A stretch of DNA of 64,000 bases from Acanthochromis polyacanthus (GCF_021347895.1 NC_067120.1:24971361-25035360), one strand, 5' to 3'; shown: positions 34,447 through 47,180, numbered from the stretch's first letter. Program-made: numbers and translations. The notes: generated by a model from the letters alone, not told the origin.

Positions 34447-35500
34447 TGAGCTCTGACTCTAAATTTTGAAGGCAGTGTCACAGACTGAGCCCAGCTCTGA
34501 AAGTTCAAGAGAATGATAAAGAGTTCATAGGAAACGGTTTCCTCATGTTGGCTAAAGGCAGAAGCCAGCTGAGCTGATCGTGGTGGTCTTTTGACCCTGA
34601 ATGCTCTCTGTCATGCCTGAATAAACGCGTTCTGCTGCTAACATCTTCTCACTGCTTCCTCTTTTAGCCTCTCATCCCCCACAAGGAAACTAACAGAAGA
34701 TCCTTAGAGATTTTAAAGCCATCCAACACAAACTGAAGAAAAGGAAAAACCTAGTTCTGGTGCAAGAAGAAGAACAGGCTTTGGTAGTTAAAAATCTGTA
34801 AAAGACAAAGATGTAAAGATAAAGGTTTCTTCTGATCGTCCAGGTTGCTTGTCATTTAAGCAGCAACAATTAGTGGGTTCATTTCTCTAGCTTGCAGATA
34901 GTTAGGAAGACATAAAGCCGGCTCTGTGTAGGAGATTTTGCAGCCACTAGTCTCTACTGTCGCCCAATTTGCAACGTAATCCACTTGGATTAAAAACTCC
35001 TCTTCCCCATGGACGAGAGGGGGAGAGAGACAGAGAGGAAAGAGAGAGCAGAGGGGGCAGGGGATTGGTTGAGGGCTCTGTTTTATCTAAGAGGATTAGA
35101 GAAATTTCTGGAGACAGACTTGCCCTCAACCAATCAGAGTTGCCAAAAGAGAAACAAACCCCTGAGGTTCAGTCTGGCTGATCGAAGAGAGAACGAGACC
35201 AGCTAACAGTGACATGACACTCAGACAGTCAGCTGATTTGCACTTTCCTCTCTTTATATTCATTACACTGTAATGCAATTAAGGGGGGGTCGGATGCTGT
35301 GTTTAAGCAGCAGCTCTGAGGTCAATATCTGGCTGAGAGGCAGCAGACATCTGATGCCTGATATATGTGTCATTTGTTGGGAGGGAAACAAAGCACTCTG
35401 GTTCCAGGTCGTCCAGGACTTTCAACCATCAATAATCTGATAAAAAAAACCCAGTTAGAAGCAAGTTGTTGACATATTATGGCTTACGATTATCTCATCA
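34447..35500 (-). promoter_or_regulatory. cacna2d4: Presumed cacna2d4 5' UTR / promoter region
   Basis: Sequence upstream of the first coding exon. It contains a purine-rich tract at 35006-35062 and two inverted TAATCC-type motifs at 34977-34992. No TATA box or CpG island stands out and a 5' untranslated exon cannot be placed from sequence alone. Confidence 0.35.
34977..34992. promoter_or_regulatory. Paired inverted CRX/OTX-type motifs
   Basis: TAATCC at 34977-34982 and GGATTA at 34987-34992 face each other across four bases, about 555 bases upstream of the ATG. TAATCC is the core bound by CRX/OTX homeodomain factors, which fits a photoreceptor gene. Short motifs occur often by chance. Confidence 0.25.
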
Positions 35501-35521
35501 CCTTTCCTCCTCCTCATCCTC

Positions 35522-35524
<3 letters not shown>

Positions 35525-35597
<73 letters not shown>

Positions 35598-35608
35598 GTC
35601 ATCATCAG
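35525..35608 (+). repeat. (CAT)n microsatellite
   Basis: About 27 CAT units with one CGT interruption. It yields long Ile, Met or His runs in the frames that cross it, which are artefacts. Confidence 0.97.
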
Positions 35609-38034
35609 TTCACTTACAGTAACTATGTTTAGGTTCTTAGAAGAAGTAAATATGAATTTTGGCCGCAAAAGGCACAAACAGCAGCACTGTTTAAGAGGTG
35701 TCAAATTCTTTGAGAGCTCTCTGGCTGTTTACATCAAGTCAAAGCTGGTTTCATTTAGCCATGTCCAAGATTGCTTCTTAACTCTACCCAGGCAACATAA
35801 AACAGGGTCACTCTGAGTCACTTTAGGTCAAAAACAGGCAGTAAACCTGCAAAAAATTTAGTTCCTGATTAACCACTGACTATTTTTTTAAGCAAAAATA
35901 AAATAAAAGAGATATGTAAAGTGTAGCTTGATTCTATATTTAAAAATGCTCATTCTTGATCTTGTTTGGGTCATGTGCTCTTTGGTGTCAAGGGAAAAAA
36001 TGTAGGGAAAAAATTAGCTTCACGTATGGGTATATGGGTGTAATCATTTAAATATTTTGGGGAAGTTTGACAGTTGCGTAGTCAAACTGAGATATGTCAT
36101 GATGTCACTTTGAACTCATCTGCAGCTTCTGTTTTCAGATGTTCTACACACCAAATAATCATAATGAAAATACATGTTACTTTGATGCAGTCCTGGGCAG
36201 TCACTTTCACATCTGCTGTTGATCTTTAACTCTACGAATGAAAAATGAAGCAGAAAAAAAGGAGATGAGAAAAGATCAGGACGATAATAAAGAGAGATTT
36301 CAGTGAGACTTTGAGGATCTGATTCTGAAGCTACCTACAGCACCAATATTGGCACTGAGGAAAAAAGACAAAAAGATCATAAACACTCAGATCAGATCTG
36401 TCACTAAGTCTCAGTCAGGTCTCACATCATTGTTCTATGTGATCCAGACTTGTCTAGTCTTTGTTTTGAGTCTTTCCCGCTCATTCCATCTTTTATCAGA
36501 TCCTATGATGCCCCCTAAGGATCACAGTGATGTATTTTTTTAATGACTTTTGATCTTGTTCACAATAACTTTGCCATTGTCTTGTGGTACATTTTACATT
36601 ACCTTGGAATTAGTCTTGCGGAGCTCCACTATGCTGTGTCAGTGCTGTAGAATGGTCTGACTGCACCTCATTATCTTTCTGTACTGGCTTGTTTGTATTT
36701 CTTTGAGCTAGTCACAATCACGTTGGGGCTGTACAGTGGCTTGGTGGTTAGCAATTGATGATGCTATTAAGAGCATATAAGCATTCCTTCATACTTTGTA
36801 ATCCGCATTGAATATGTTGGCTAATTAGTCGTGTAAGGCAACAAAACTAATTAGCCAACATGTTCAATTAGTTCAGCAGATAACACTGAAAAGAAATCCA
36901 AAATCTGTTGATATCTTGTCCCTGTACAGAGACAGCATTATAACCTTTAAGGCACATTTTTCAAATACAAAACATTTAGTGTGTAGGTTGTTGCTTGTAT
37001 TTTTATTTAGCGTGTGTGTGTGCGACAACGAGATTTTGAAAATGCTAATGCTAAATAGTGAAAGGGAAGGACAAAGCCATATGAAATTTAAAGTCTACAT
37101 CCGGTGAGTTTGACTGTCTTGGAATAATTGGGATTTCTACAATATTTTCAAAATAAAATTCAGCCTTTTGTCTGTGAAACAGATGAAATGCAAATGTTAT
37201 TTCAAGGGCATGAAGAATGTTTTGTGAGGTAAGTTTAGAAAAAATGTGCCTGTACATCTGTAAACACATGAAGCATCAAAAAGCCTTGATGAGTAAGTCT
37301 CACAAAGGAGAAGAAGAATTTGCTGATCAGTGGCACTAGATTAGAGGTCTTAATCTTTTGTGCCCTGTAAAGTCAGTGAAACATGGTATAGGATTAAAAT
37401 AAGGAACTAAGTTCCCTATTTAGGTCATGTTGGGTTCCTTTTTTTATCGATTCGGTGTCAGATCAAGATCTGAAGTCCTAAATAGTTTGACCTCCTCATA
37501 TTCAGTGCGTCTGAAACTTGAGTCAGTCTGAGTCCTCACTTCATCCTGATCTCCACATTAAGATTGCTGTAACTTTTTTTTAAAAATCCACCCTTCACAG
37601 AAGTGCCTTGTAGCTTGAAAAGTTACAAGAACCTGTAGAACCTGCTAGCAATCAGTAATCTGGTGATCATCATCGTCACACAGCATCTTTCAAAACTCCA
37701 TGTCGGCCCCCTCATACTTCGTATTTATTCATGTGCTAATCACTGAAAGCAGCTATGTGGTATTCGGACACAGAAATTACTCTGAACTGTAAGTGCAGGT
37801 GTGCTTGCACCACTTTGGCAGTTTCACTATTCATAGACTCCCAATTAAATATTGATCAGTCACAAAAATAACCGCAGTGTGATCAATAGACCAGTGTAAG
37901 GAAAAGGATGATTCTTCACCACTGTGATTGACTGCACTGCTTTCACTGCATCGTCACATCCACGTTGTGATTTAATAATGACCCTAATTAAGTGTGTCAG
38001 CTGACAACTTGTAAAATCAACAAATCTAATCATA
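35609..38034. other. Intergenic, mostly unremarkable
   Basis: AT-rich DNA. A SINE-head-like TGTACAGTGGCTTGGTGG occurs at 36729, and an inverted repeat at about 36807-36873 (ATGTTGGCTAATTAGT against its complement) could form a 25-base stem. No genes recognised. Confidence 0.45.
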
Positions 38035-38337
38035 CACTACCATTCAAAAGTTTGGGATCAGCCAGGCAATTTTTAATCATCAATTAGCCTTTCAGCATGA
38101 TTAACTAACACAATATTCTATTAGAACACAGGAGTGATGGTTGTTGGAAATAGACCTTTGTACCTATATGTAGATATTCCATTAAAATCAGCCGATTCCA
38201 GCTAGAATAGTCACTCACCACATTAACAATGTCTAGACTGTATTTCTGAGTAATTTCATTTAATCTTCACTGAAAAAAAGTATTTTCTTTTGAAGTAAGT
38301 ACATTTCTAAGTGACCCCAAACCTTTGAACGGTAGTG
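38035..38337 (+). mobile_element. MITE family M, copy 6
   Basis: TA-flanked, from CACTACCATTCAAAAGTTTG to GACCCCAAACCTTTGAACGG and TAGTG. It has an internal deletion of about 70 bases compared with copy 1. Confidence 0.85.
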
Positions 38338-38583
38338 TAGCGATCTTGAAACACTTCATAGCACACAAATAAGGTCGTCTCTGTTACAGAAACATGCATT
38401 AGGGTCAGAAAAAGAAAATCTCTGCAGAAAAGTGATCCAACAGCTCCCTCTAGTGTGAAAAGTTCCAACAACTAATGCTTGCACTTTAGTCTGAAATACT
38501 CATACCTATGCCAACTTTTCATTTATACCAATGTTTTATTTGACCAACAGCTGGAAATGACATAAACAAGTTATTAAATACAA

Positions 38584-38611
38584 ACAAAAACAACAACAAC
38601 AACAACAACAA
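38584..38611 (+). repeat. (CAA)n microsatellite
   Basis: Nine CAA units in AT-rich intergenic DNA. Confidence 0.9.
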
Positions 38612-38875
38612 ATTAGTTAGACATTATGGTAGACAGATTAATGATGATTTAAAAAAACATTTATTTATTTATTTATTTTATTTTATTTCATTTTTTTAAT
38701 TAAAAAATACCATCTTCACTCTTATTCACATCCCTTACGACTGTCACAAATCTTTTGGAAATTATAAAAATAATTGTAAATTCTTTTTAACATGTTCAAC
38801 AGCATTCACTATAAACTGAGAGCAGATGATGCAGTAGTTCACATGCCATACATGGCTAAAGCCAAAGAGCAGGTT

Positions 38876-39279
38876 TTTTCAGTAAAGATAACATTAAATG
38901 AATCAGAAATACAGTCTAGACATTGGTAATGTGGCTGACTATTGTAGTTGGAAATGACTGTAAGCTGTAAGCTGTAAGCTGTAAGCTGGTATTGAGGGAC
39001 TATGGCTTCTTTTTATAGGTTACCTGCTCAGCCAGCTGAGCTATCTGGGCACCCAAAATGGCTGATTTTTAATGGAATATCTACATAGGGGTACAGAAGC
39101 CAATTTCCAGCAACCATCACTCCTGTGTTCTAATGGTACATTGTGTTAGCTAATGGTGTTGAAAGGCTAATCGATGATGAGTAAACCCTTGTGAAATTAT
39201 GCTAGCACGTGCATAACAGTTTGAATTTTCATGGAAAATATATAAATGCTAGGTGACCCCAAACTTTCGAACGGTAGTG
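38876..39279 (-). mobile_element. MITE family M, copy 7, with internal insertion
   Basis: Matches the M interior and ends GAACGGTAGTG before TA. The left terminus is missing. Inside, four CTGTAAG units (about 38955-38987) and a tRNA-like CAGCCAGCTGAGCTATCTGG at 39028 look like a small inserted SINE fragment. Confidence 0.7.
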
Positions 39280-40140
39280 TATAAGATACTATGTATGTGC
39301 TACTGGTGCATGAATTTCAAACGTACAGCAGGTATATTTGAATTCACTCTTCAAATCTTTTTCTAATGATCAAAAGAGAAGTTAAAGAAAACAGATATTA
39401 AAGTTAAGTGTAGTAAACTGTCGGAAGATGGATCAGGTTTTAAGACACAAACTCCTTCAGTCCTTTTCATGATCCAAGTCATGAAGTTCAATCTTCCTTT
39501 GACTAACGACTGAATCCTCAAATTTCAAGGATTCGGCGTGAGTAGTGTGAATCCTCACACCAGCACATTCTTCACTGAGACTTCTCAGAATTGTTTGTGT
39601 GTGGATGCATGTGTGTGTGTGTTTTAAGGTGCTGATGAGGTGGGTTTCAGGTCCTGGGGGCGTCATGAAGGATCTGGTAACAGCGTGGTCTCAGTGTCAG
39701 AGCTGAGAGTAAATCGCACAGTCAGAGTGCTTCACTGACACTTACCAAGCTAAAGGTGCTGGGAGGCGCACAACCTCACGTCACAGTGACAGGAAAAAGC
39801 AACTGAAATACTATGACTTTGAGTACGTAGACAATTTTGCTTTTTTTTTTTAAAAAAAGGGTTTTTTTTTGTTTTCCACAGTGAATGTCTTGCGTTGTGT
39901 GACTAAAGGTACCCCAAAATATCTTTAAAGGTGTGGATGATCAGACATCTGGTGAAGAAATTAAACAAATTGAAAAAAAAACTGACTAAAGGTCAGTTCC
40001 CCTAAATTACACAAGTTTTATATTTATTGTCCCCCAAACAAAACCATCTGCATATTAAAACTCATTTTAATAGCATTTTTTTAAATCCATCAGGCTATCA
40101 GGTTTGCAGAATTAGTTTCACTTTGTTTGGCATCCACATA
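39280..40140. other. Intergenic, nothing recognised
   Basis: AT-rich DNA with short TG-rich and T-rich runs. No gene or element end identified. Confidence 0.45.
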
Positions 40141-40372
40141 CATTACCAGTAAAAAGTTTGGACACACCTTCTCATTCAGTAGTTTTTATTTAATTATTTT
40201 GTACATTTCAGATTAATACTGACAACATTTAACCAATGGAAGAATACATATATAAGTATGTTATAAACAAAAAACGGTTAATCTTCAGTATTAATCTACA
40301 ATTTAGAAAGTAATACAAATAAATGAAAAGTATTGAATCAGATGGTGTGTCCAAATTTTTGACTGGTAGGGC
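40141..40372. mobile_element. 232-base MITE with Tc1-type ends
   Basis: Left CATTACCAGTAAAAAGTTTG and right AATTTTTGACTGGTAGGG are inverted copies, preceded by TA and followed by TA nearby. The ends match the Tc1 copy at 21623-23066, so this is a likely deletion derivative of that family. Confidence 0.75.
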
Positions 40373-42345
40373 TACTGACTGAGGGTTGGATGGATGACTG
40401 TAGTAAGAAAATTAATTTTGATCCTTTTTTAACCTGTCTCCCACCAACCCTACAGTGTTAGGAGTGAAGGACCTTAAATGCCTCCCTCCTGCCTGAGCAG
40501 AAATTCATTTTAGCATCTAATTTCCAAACCAGAAATACGTGGCAGCTGCAATGTAAACTTTTTAAATGTCTTCTGGACTCATCACAAAAAGCAGTTTCTT
40601 AATCAATTTTTAGAGAGAAATTTGTCATCAGCCAAAGAAACAATCTTTGCCTTGAATCTATAACACATTGCTGTAAGTGGTGCAATAACACAAAAGATTG
40701 CATGATAAATTAACAGAGCTCTGCACATGCTCAGTACATTCCTGCCTACCCTCAGCAGTAGTTGTACATAATACTTGAGTTATGTGACACAACGGGTGAC
40801 CTGTCAGTGGCCAAACTGAGTGTCATCAGGCCCCTCCTGACACCCATCCAGGGTCAAAGGTCAGGTAGTATGCACAGGAGCATGCCAGTTTCATAACCTT
40901 CACCCATACATAAGAGCTGCTTTTACTGTCAGTAAATACTGATCAGTCAAGTGCTCTACCCTTGAGTTTTATTTTAGCTGCTGTTTGTGCTCCATTCACA
41001 AAAACAAAGTGAAAGAATGAAACAGACCATAAGAAAGCACTCAACGTCTGGTACCTTCATTTGCTGGAGTATAGATTGCTCTACTATTGTGGAAACCTGC
41101 ATCTTCCTGGCGAGCTTGCATGATATTCGGTTTGCTCACAAGTTGTGAATTCAGTTCAGATATTAAATCCGCATATTTCTTTCATCTTTCTTCTTGCAGC
41201 TGCATCACCACCTGTTGATGATGTAATGTCGATGAGAGAAGAAAGGCATTGTGGTGTTCACTGTGAGGGAGCAGGTTTTGCTTTTTCGTGAAAAGCTGTT
41301 AACTTAAATCAAATCACTGGCCGCAAGGAAATCAATAAGCTTTTGACTTGGAAAAACATCAATGTAATGAAGGACCACCACATAAATACTATTTATTTCT
41401 CTTTTTTTCTGCAGATCCTGCTGTATTTTGAACAGCGGATTTTTTCTCCTGCGTTTCTACACTGCAAACAGCTGCTGAGCTATCAAAGTCCAGTCCATCA
41501 TCCTTGGCCTCGTGTTAACACACAACCACACTCATGACCAACGCTGTGTGTGTGTACGTGTGTGTGTGAGGAGGGGGTTTCATCTCTCTGATATGCAGGG
41601 CTTAGCCAGGCCAGAACATAACAATGGCTGTATTGAGGAGGACATTGCCCTGCGTGGCCTGACGTGGATAGAGTGTTATGGAGGGGTTTGGGAGGTTACA
41701 GGGATGTTTTTAGGGAGGGGGTTGTTATGTGTAGATACCCTGAGCCCTGCAGCTGTCGCCTGGCACGCTCCGGCCTCAGGGAGAACCAACAGCGCACGTC
41801 AATGCCAAGTGTCCCGCTGCTGCCGGCGGTGGGGGCCTCTGTCATCATGGGGCATCTGGAGGAGGGTAAAGACGGAGGGGAGTGAGCAACAGTCACCACA
41901 ACACCACCCGGACTCCCACCTCCCACCTCCCTCTCTAACCCCTGGGCTGTATGTCACCCAGCTGCTTCACCCTCTGATGCCCCATTAAGATGGAACGTGT
42001 CACAGTTTGAGCGTCAAGCCGTTTATACCACTAACATGTGATCGGTTGTCAAGTCTGAGCATCAGAATCCACAGCTGTCAATCTCTCTTGCAAAGTAGGG
42101 GAATCCTCTACAAGCTAGTTTACATTGAATACTGTGTACAAACTCAGGGATTTTAATATTCTCTCTAACTGCAGGCATATGGGGAGGGGAAATTAGTAGA
42201 ACTGAACAACAAAGGCCAGCCAGTTTGCATATTCTGCAACTGTCAGGTAACACTCTCAGTCACTGGGGTGCCTCAGTGAATATACGTGATGTTTCTGCTG
42301 CTGATGAAGCTCTATTGTGTTTTCTTTCACAAGACATCACCAAGT
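40373..42345. other. Intergenic, no supported gene
   Basis: A 158-codon open frame at 41512-41988 is of average composition and has no recognisable motif. It may be chance. No other feature identified. Confidence 0.4.
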
Positions 42346-42641
42346 CCATCCCTCCATCCATTATCTATATACCGCTTAATCCTCATTAGGGTCTGGAGCC
42401 TATTCTAGATGACTTAAGTCTATCACAGGGCCACACATAAAGACAGCAATCACACCCACATTCACACCAATTAACCTGAGCATATTTTTTGGGAGGAAGC
42501 CAGAGAAACCGGAGAAAATCCACGCATGCACAGAGAGAAGATGCAAAATCCATGCACAAAGATCCTGGGAAGCCCAGGACGCAAGCCGGGGATCTTCTAG
42601 CTGCAAGGCAAAAGTGTCAACCAAGTCACAGTGCAGCCCCC
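42346..42641 (-). repeat. SINE-like repeat, family S, inverted copy
   Basis: Complement of the S body, with TCATTAGGGTCTGGAGCCTA, TTCACACCAATTAACCTGAG and GGAGGAAGCCAGAGAAACCG, ending at the tRNA-like head near 42640. Confidence 0.75.
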
Positions 42642-42722
42642 ATCACCAGGTCATCACATCAGAACACAAACATCTAGCAAACCCATGACATACATTCTTC
42701 TCAAAGTAAATGTCACTCTATA

Positions 42723-42815
42723 TAAACTACTGTTCAAAAGTTTGGAGTTACCTAGACAATTTCATGTTTTCTATGAAAACTCACTTTTAATGATGGGCTA
42801 ACATACCTGCAATAC
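42723..42815 (+). mobile_element. MITE family M terminal fragment (copy 8)
   Basis: ACTACTGTTCAAAAGTTTGG and the following 70 bases match the left end of family M, then switch abruptly to Tc1 transposase-like sequence. Confidence 0.65.
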
Positions 42816-43400
42816 AAGCTATCACCTGTTCCTGAGAGACAACTGATCAGGATGGTCAAGATTCAACCAAGAATCACCAAAAAGCAGGTCTGCAATGAAT
42901 TAGAAGCTGTTGAAACACAGATGTCAGTGTCCACAGGAAAGTGTGTTTTACATCTTCATGGTCTGAGAGGCTGGAGTGCAAGAAGGAAGCCCAACTTCTA
43001 GAGCCTTCACCTTAACCCATAAGAATCCACGGTGACACCAGTGTAACAAGCACTTTGAATGCCCCAGTCTATGTGGTCCATTTGGTCTGTGGTATATCTC
43101 ACATAATTTTTCTTTAAGGAAAAATGGGTCTGGGTTCTTATGGGTTAAAGCTTGACTGAAGCTTGGAGAAAGAAAGAAAAGTCCTTCTGGAGGAAGATTC
43201 TGTGGTCAGATGAAACAAAAATTGAGTTACCAGAAATATGTTTGGAGGAGAGAAGGTGAGGCCTGTAACTTCAAGAACACCAAACCAACCATCAAGCATT
43301 GTGGTGGTAGCATTATGGTCTGGAGCTGTCCTGCTGCCAGTAAAAGTAGTGCTGTATGAGTGCACCAGTTCAAACGGAATTATGAAGAAGGATTTCCTTC
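42816..43400 (+). pseudogene. Tc1-like transposase remnant adjoining an M-family end
   Basis: Coding traces include a helix-turn-helix-like stretch near 42880, LWSDETKIELP at about 43195 and IKHCGGSIMVWSC at about 43290, a Tc1 order of motifs with frameshifts. A 129-base MITE interrupts it at 43016. The C-terminal third and right end are missing. If the M-type end belongs with it, this is the best candidate here for the source of family M. Confidence 0.65.
43016..43144. mobile_element. 129-base piggyBac-like MITE with TTAA duplication
   Basis: CCCATAAGAATCCA at the left and its complement TGGGTTCTTATGGG at the right form the ends, with TTAA at 43012-43015 and 43145-43148. CCC ends plus TTAA are the mark of piggyBac-type elements. 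It has landed in a Tc1 transposase remnant. Confidence 0.8.
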
Positions 43401-43511
43401 ATATAACCCTTAAAATACTACTTTAATCCTTACATGAGGAGTAAAACATGATCTGTTTGTCACTATGGACACTACCCTGTCCAGACCGGTTCCTGACTGG
43501 AGTTACCCAGC

Positions 43512-43664
<153 letters not shown>

Positions 43665-44539
43665 GAGCTTTACTGAGGTTTTAGATAAAAATAACTGGGG
43701 AGTCAAGTTGAGTAGGTATTTATAGAACGTATGACAGTGATACATACACCACTGAAAAACATCAGAGATGGTATGATGAACAATATGATTGGTGATCATC
43801 TGACACAACAAAAGAACTGAACAATTCTCCTGCTGCAGTGCAGAGATGAAGGGTTAACAGGTGTAAGAAGTCTCCAACGGTTTGCACTGTTTCTGTTTTT
43901 TGGTTGGATTTTAAACAGCACTAAAGACAACACAATACCTATATGCATTACAGAACAGAGGGACTGAGGGGGAAATAAACTAAATGAAAGGATCACATTA
44001 GATGCACGGGTTCTGCTGTAGTGTGATCAATTGGTCTTTTGCACAAGCTCTTTATTTATTGGCTGATCCCTCCACATATTACATCACTGACATCCATATC
44101 ATGTTGCTCAAAAGTTGAAATGTTCATGGCGACATCTGTTAAATTAAAAATCCAGGCCTGATCCATTTGTGCCAAACCACAAGTACAGAGGTTTAAACTG
44201 CTGCCCCCTCCTCCATTTGCATCACTTCTTGTTCTCTGTTCTCGCTGACGAGCAGCACTCGACTCACAGTTGGTTTATTATTTATCTGCTGGCACTGAGC
44301 CAACAGTTGCTGCTCTGCCTCTTGTCCTCTCTGAAGCTCTGCATGGCCACCTGGAGCTGTCACTTCACTACTGCTGCCGCCACAGCTTGTCAGGGCCAAA
44401 CTGCTTCAGCCCATAAACATGACGGATTTGAAAAGGCCAGCTGGTTTTTGGAGGAAATCAGAATGTTCAAACTGTAGTTTTGTCATGTGAAAAAGTCTCT
44501 GTCAGTGCTTCCAATAGGGCTGGTCCTCACTGCAAACTT
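43665..44539. other. Intergenic, nothing recognised
   Basis: Average composition, no element ends or coding homology recognised. Confidence 0.45.
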
Positions 44540-45025
44540 ATTACTCCACCAAGGAAAGTGGTGAAGCGATGTGACAGGTATTTGTCCGTCTGTCTGCTTG
44601 TCTGTTAGCAACATTACTCAACAACGGACAAACAGATTTTGATGAAATTTTCAAGAAAGGTCAGAAATGACACAAGGACCAAGTGATTATATTATGGCAA
44701 TGCTGCGGCTTGCAATCTGGATCCACAGATATGTTAAAGATTTCTGTATTCTTGCGGGAAAGTGGCATGGTGTCACTGTAACTATGACTACAAGTGAACA
44801 CTACGTCAGCTGCCTGCTGATGATCACATGATTGTGATTCTATTACAAATCCACCCCTGCGGACTTATCGAGACTTAGCAGTTAAAAAAGATAGAATGAA
44901 CCACTGATTAGATAGTGAGGGTGTGTCCGAGTCCCATCAATTTCCATTGCCCGTTAAATATTTAGGTCACACGATTTGGTATCTGTACATAACATACGCA
45001 TACATAATACATTTCTGTGCTCAGC
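44540..45025 (-). repeat. Interspersed repeat family R, copy C (inverted)
   Basis: Starts TTACTCCACCAAGGAAAGTG, passes through the (TGTC)n stretch, AAGGACCAAGTGATTATATT and GTGAACACTACGTCAGCTGC, and ends in TTTAGGTCACACGATTTGGT and beyond. It is the complement of copies A and D. Confidence 0.75.
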
Positions 45026-45734
45026 GCAAGGTCATTTTTTATAAAAGATTTCATCCAACAGAAATTTATATGACTGAGCAACTTTGGTGGACTAATGCAC
45101 TCTCTGAGTGCTTTTCTTGTTTATTATACAATACAGGTTATCTTCTCATCACTGTGATTACAAAAGCAGTGGGCCACGAAGGGACTGCTTGTATATTAAA
45201 AGTTAAAATCAAACTCTAAATCTGGATCGATATATTTTTTGCAACAAGGATAAAATTAAATATCCAGACATCTTACTGAACTGCTAAATGCTAAATTTAG
45301 CTAAAAAGTTCAAGTTTTTCAACAGTATTTAAATGACCCTGTCTGAGTGTAGAAGGTTCTAAATAAAATATGCGCTATATAGTAGTGTAAATATGCAAAC
45401 TCAGTGCCTACATCAACACCATTAGATTTACCCTCTGAACCAGAATGCAGAATGTATTTTAAAAAATCACCACAATTACACCACCACACCAAGTTTCTAA
45501 ACAGGATATTCAATCAAAATCACGTCATCGTATGTGCTTCAATTTAAAAATTATATAAATAATCACATAGACAATAAATGAAAAAAATCTAAATAATATG
45601 TTTTTTTCCAGGTTCTGTAAGCGACAAAAAATGAGGCACTTCTCAGTACAAAACAATATGAAAAACATATAAAATGTCATCAGTAAAATATATGTAGTAT
45701 ATAGTGTCATGATTTATTTTTCCAGTATTGGTAA

Positions 45735-46161
45735 CATCTGTGGGTGTGACCTAAATATGGAGCAGGCGGAGGGAATTGAATTGGACCCAGAAACACCTCT
45801 ACAATTAAATCAATTGTTCCTTGTATAATTGCAGGCAGATAAGACCCGATAAGTCAGCAGCGGTCGATGTGTAGTAGGATTGTAATCATGTGATTGTCAG
45901 CAAGCAGCTGATGTAGTGTTCACATGTAGTCATAGTTACAGTGAGGCCATGACACTATCTCGCAATGATACAAAAATCTTTAACAAATCCATGAATCCAG
46001 ACCATAAGCCACATCACTGCCAAAATCTAATCACTTGGTCCTTGTGTCATTCTGGCCTTTCCTGAAAATTTCATCCAAATTTGTTTTTGATTAATGTTGC
46101 CAACAGACAGACAGATCAACCCCAACTGTCACATAACTTCACTGCCTTCCTTGGCGGAGAA
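45735..46161 (+). repeat. Interspersed repeat family R, copy D
   Basis: GGGTGTGACCTAAATATGGA through AACTTCACTGCCTTCCTTGG and CGGAG. Same layout as copy A, including the GACAGACAGACAG run. Confidence 0.75.
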
Positions 46162-46862
46162 AATATCACAGTGTTCTTTTTGAAAGAGAGAAACAAACCT
46201 TTGTTGTCACTTAGAAATTGAGGACTTGTTGGGACTCGTTCTGACTGCAGAGGTCATTCCAGCACTGATCTACTGGTTTTAAACATCTGCAACTGCAGCA
46301 GTTGTTCATCTGTTAAACCTTAAGCATCACCACAAAGATGTCAATAGCTTTTCACTCAGTCTACCTGATCCTCATATCAATCTCTCGTCTTTGTGTTTTC
46401 AGAGGCTGTGAAGGCCCCAAACAGACTTGCAGTAAAGACAGGGGTCCTCCTTCAAACCGAGGCTGCACTCCTACTGTCTTCCTGTGTGGTCACTTGTAAA
46501 CTCATCCTCGTGGCGGCACATGGTGCTGCCACTTGCCTAACATGTAAAAACACTGAGTTAAACCCAGTTTAGTTCACCTTCGGACAGTGTGGCACTTTGA
46601 GAAAACAACACCACACAAACACATACACACAGATGGTTTTTCACTTATGAACTGAGTGCTTGACAGACAAATTAACCCAAAAGCAAAGGTTTAACTGCTG
46701 ATCGACCCCCAGATGCGGTTTCATTCACCTGTTAAAGGAAGCTAGAGGTCATATAACATTTCAGTCAGGTCAACCACAGTGTTTGTATCCTCACTAAAGT
46801 GTCCTCTTCTGTGGTGTTTTTATATTAAATGGAAACCAAATGAGTCTCTAGGATTAGATGGA
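46162..46862. other. Intergenic, nothing recognised
   Basis: No repeat boundary or coding segment recognised. Confidence 0.45.
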
Positions 46863-47180
46863 AGGGTGCTGGAGCCTATCTCAGCTGACTCGGGCGAAGG
46901 CAGGGGACACCCTGGACAGGTCGCCAGTCTGTCACAGGGCTACACATACAGACAAACAATCACACTCCCATTCACACCTACGGACAATTTTGAATAGCCA
47001 ATTAACCTCAGCATATTTTTGGACTGTGAGAGGAAGCCGGAATGCCCGGAGAAAATCCACGAATGCACAGGGAGAACATGCAAACTCCATGCAGAAAGAT
47101 CCCAGGCCCACCCCGGGATATGAACCGGGGACCTTGCTGCAAGGCGAAAGTGCTAACCACTACGGCACTGGGCAGCCCGA
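46863..47180 (-). repeat. SINE-like repeat, family S, best preserved inverted copy
   Basis: Contains GGGTGCTGGAGCCTATCTCA, ACCTACGGACAATTTTGAAT and, at the tRNA-like end, CGGGATATGAACCGGGGACC (complement of a B-box-like GGTTCATATCCCG) and AAAGTGCTAACCACTACGGC (complement of an A-box-like segment). Confidence 0.8.

Noticed and set aside
35466..35816. Frames with poly-Ile and poly-Met runs
   Set aside because: They are translations of a (CAT)n microsatellite.
39028..39060. Possible tRNA gene near 39028
   Set aside because: Only an A-box-like segment is present; no full cloverleaf or B box at the right distance. It fits a SINE fragment.
41512..41988. 158-codon open frame upstream of cacna2d4
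   Set aside because: No domain, signal peptide or splice context; length is possible by chance in 64 kb of six frames.
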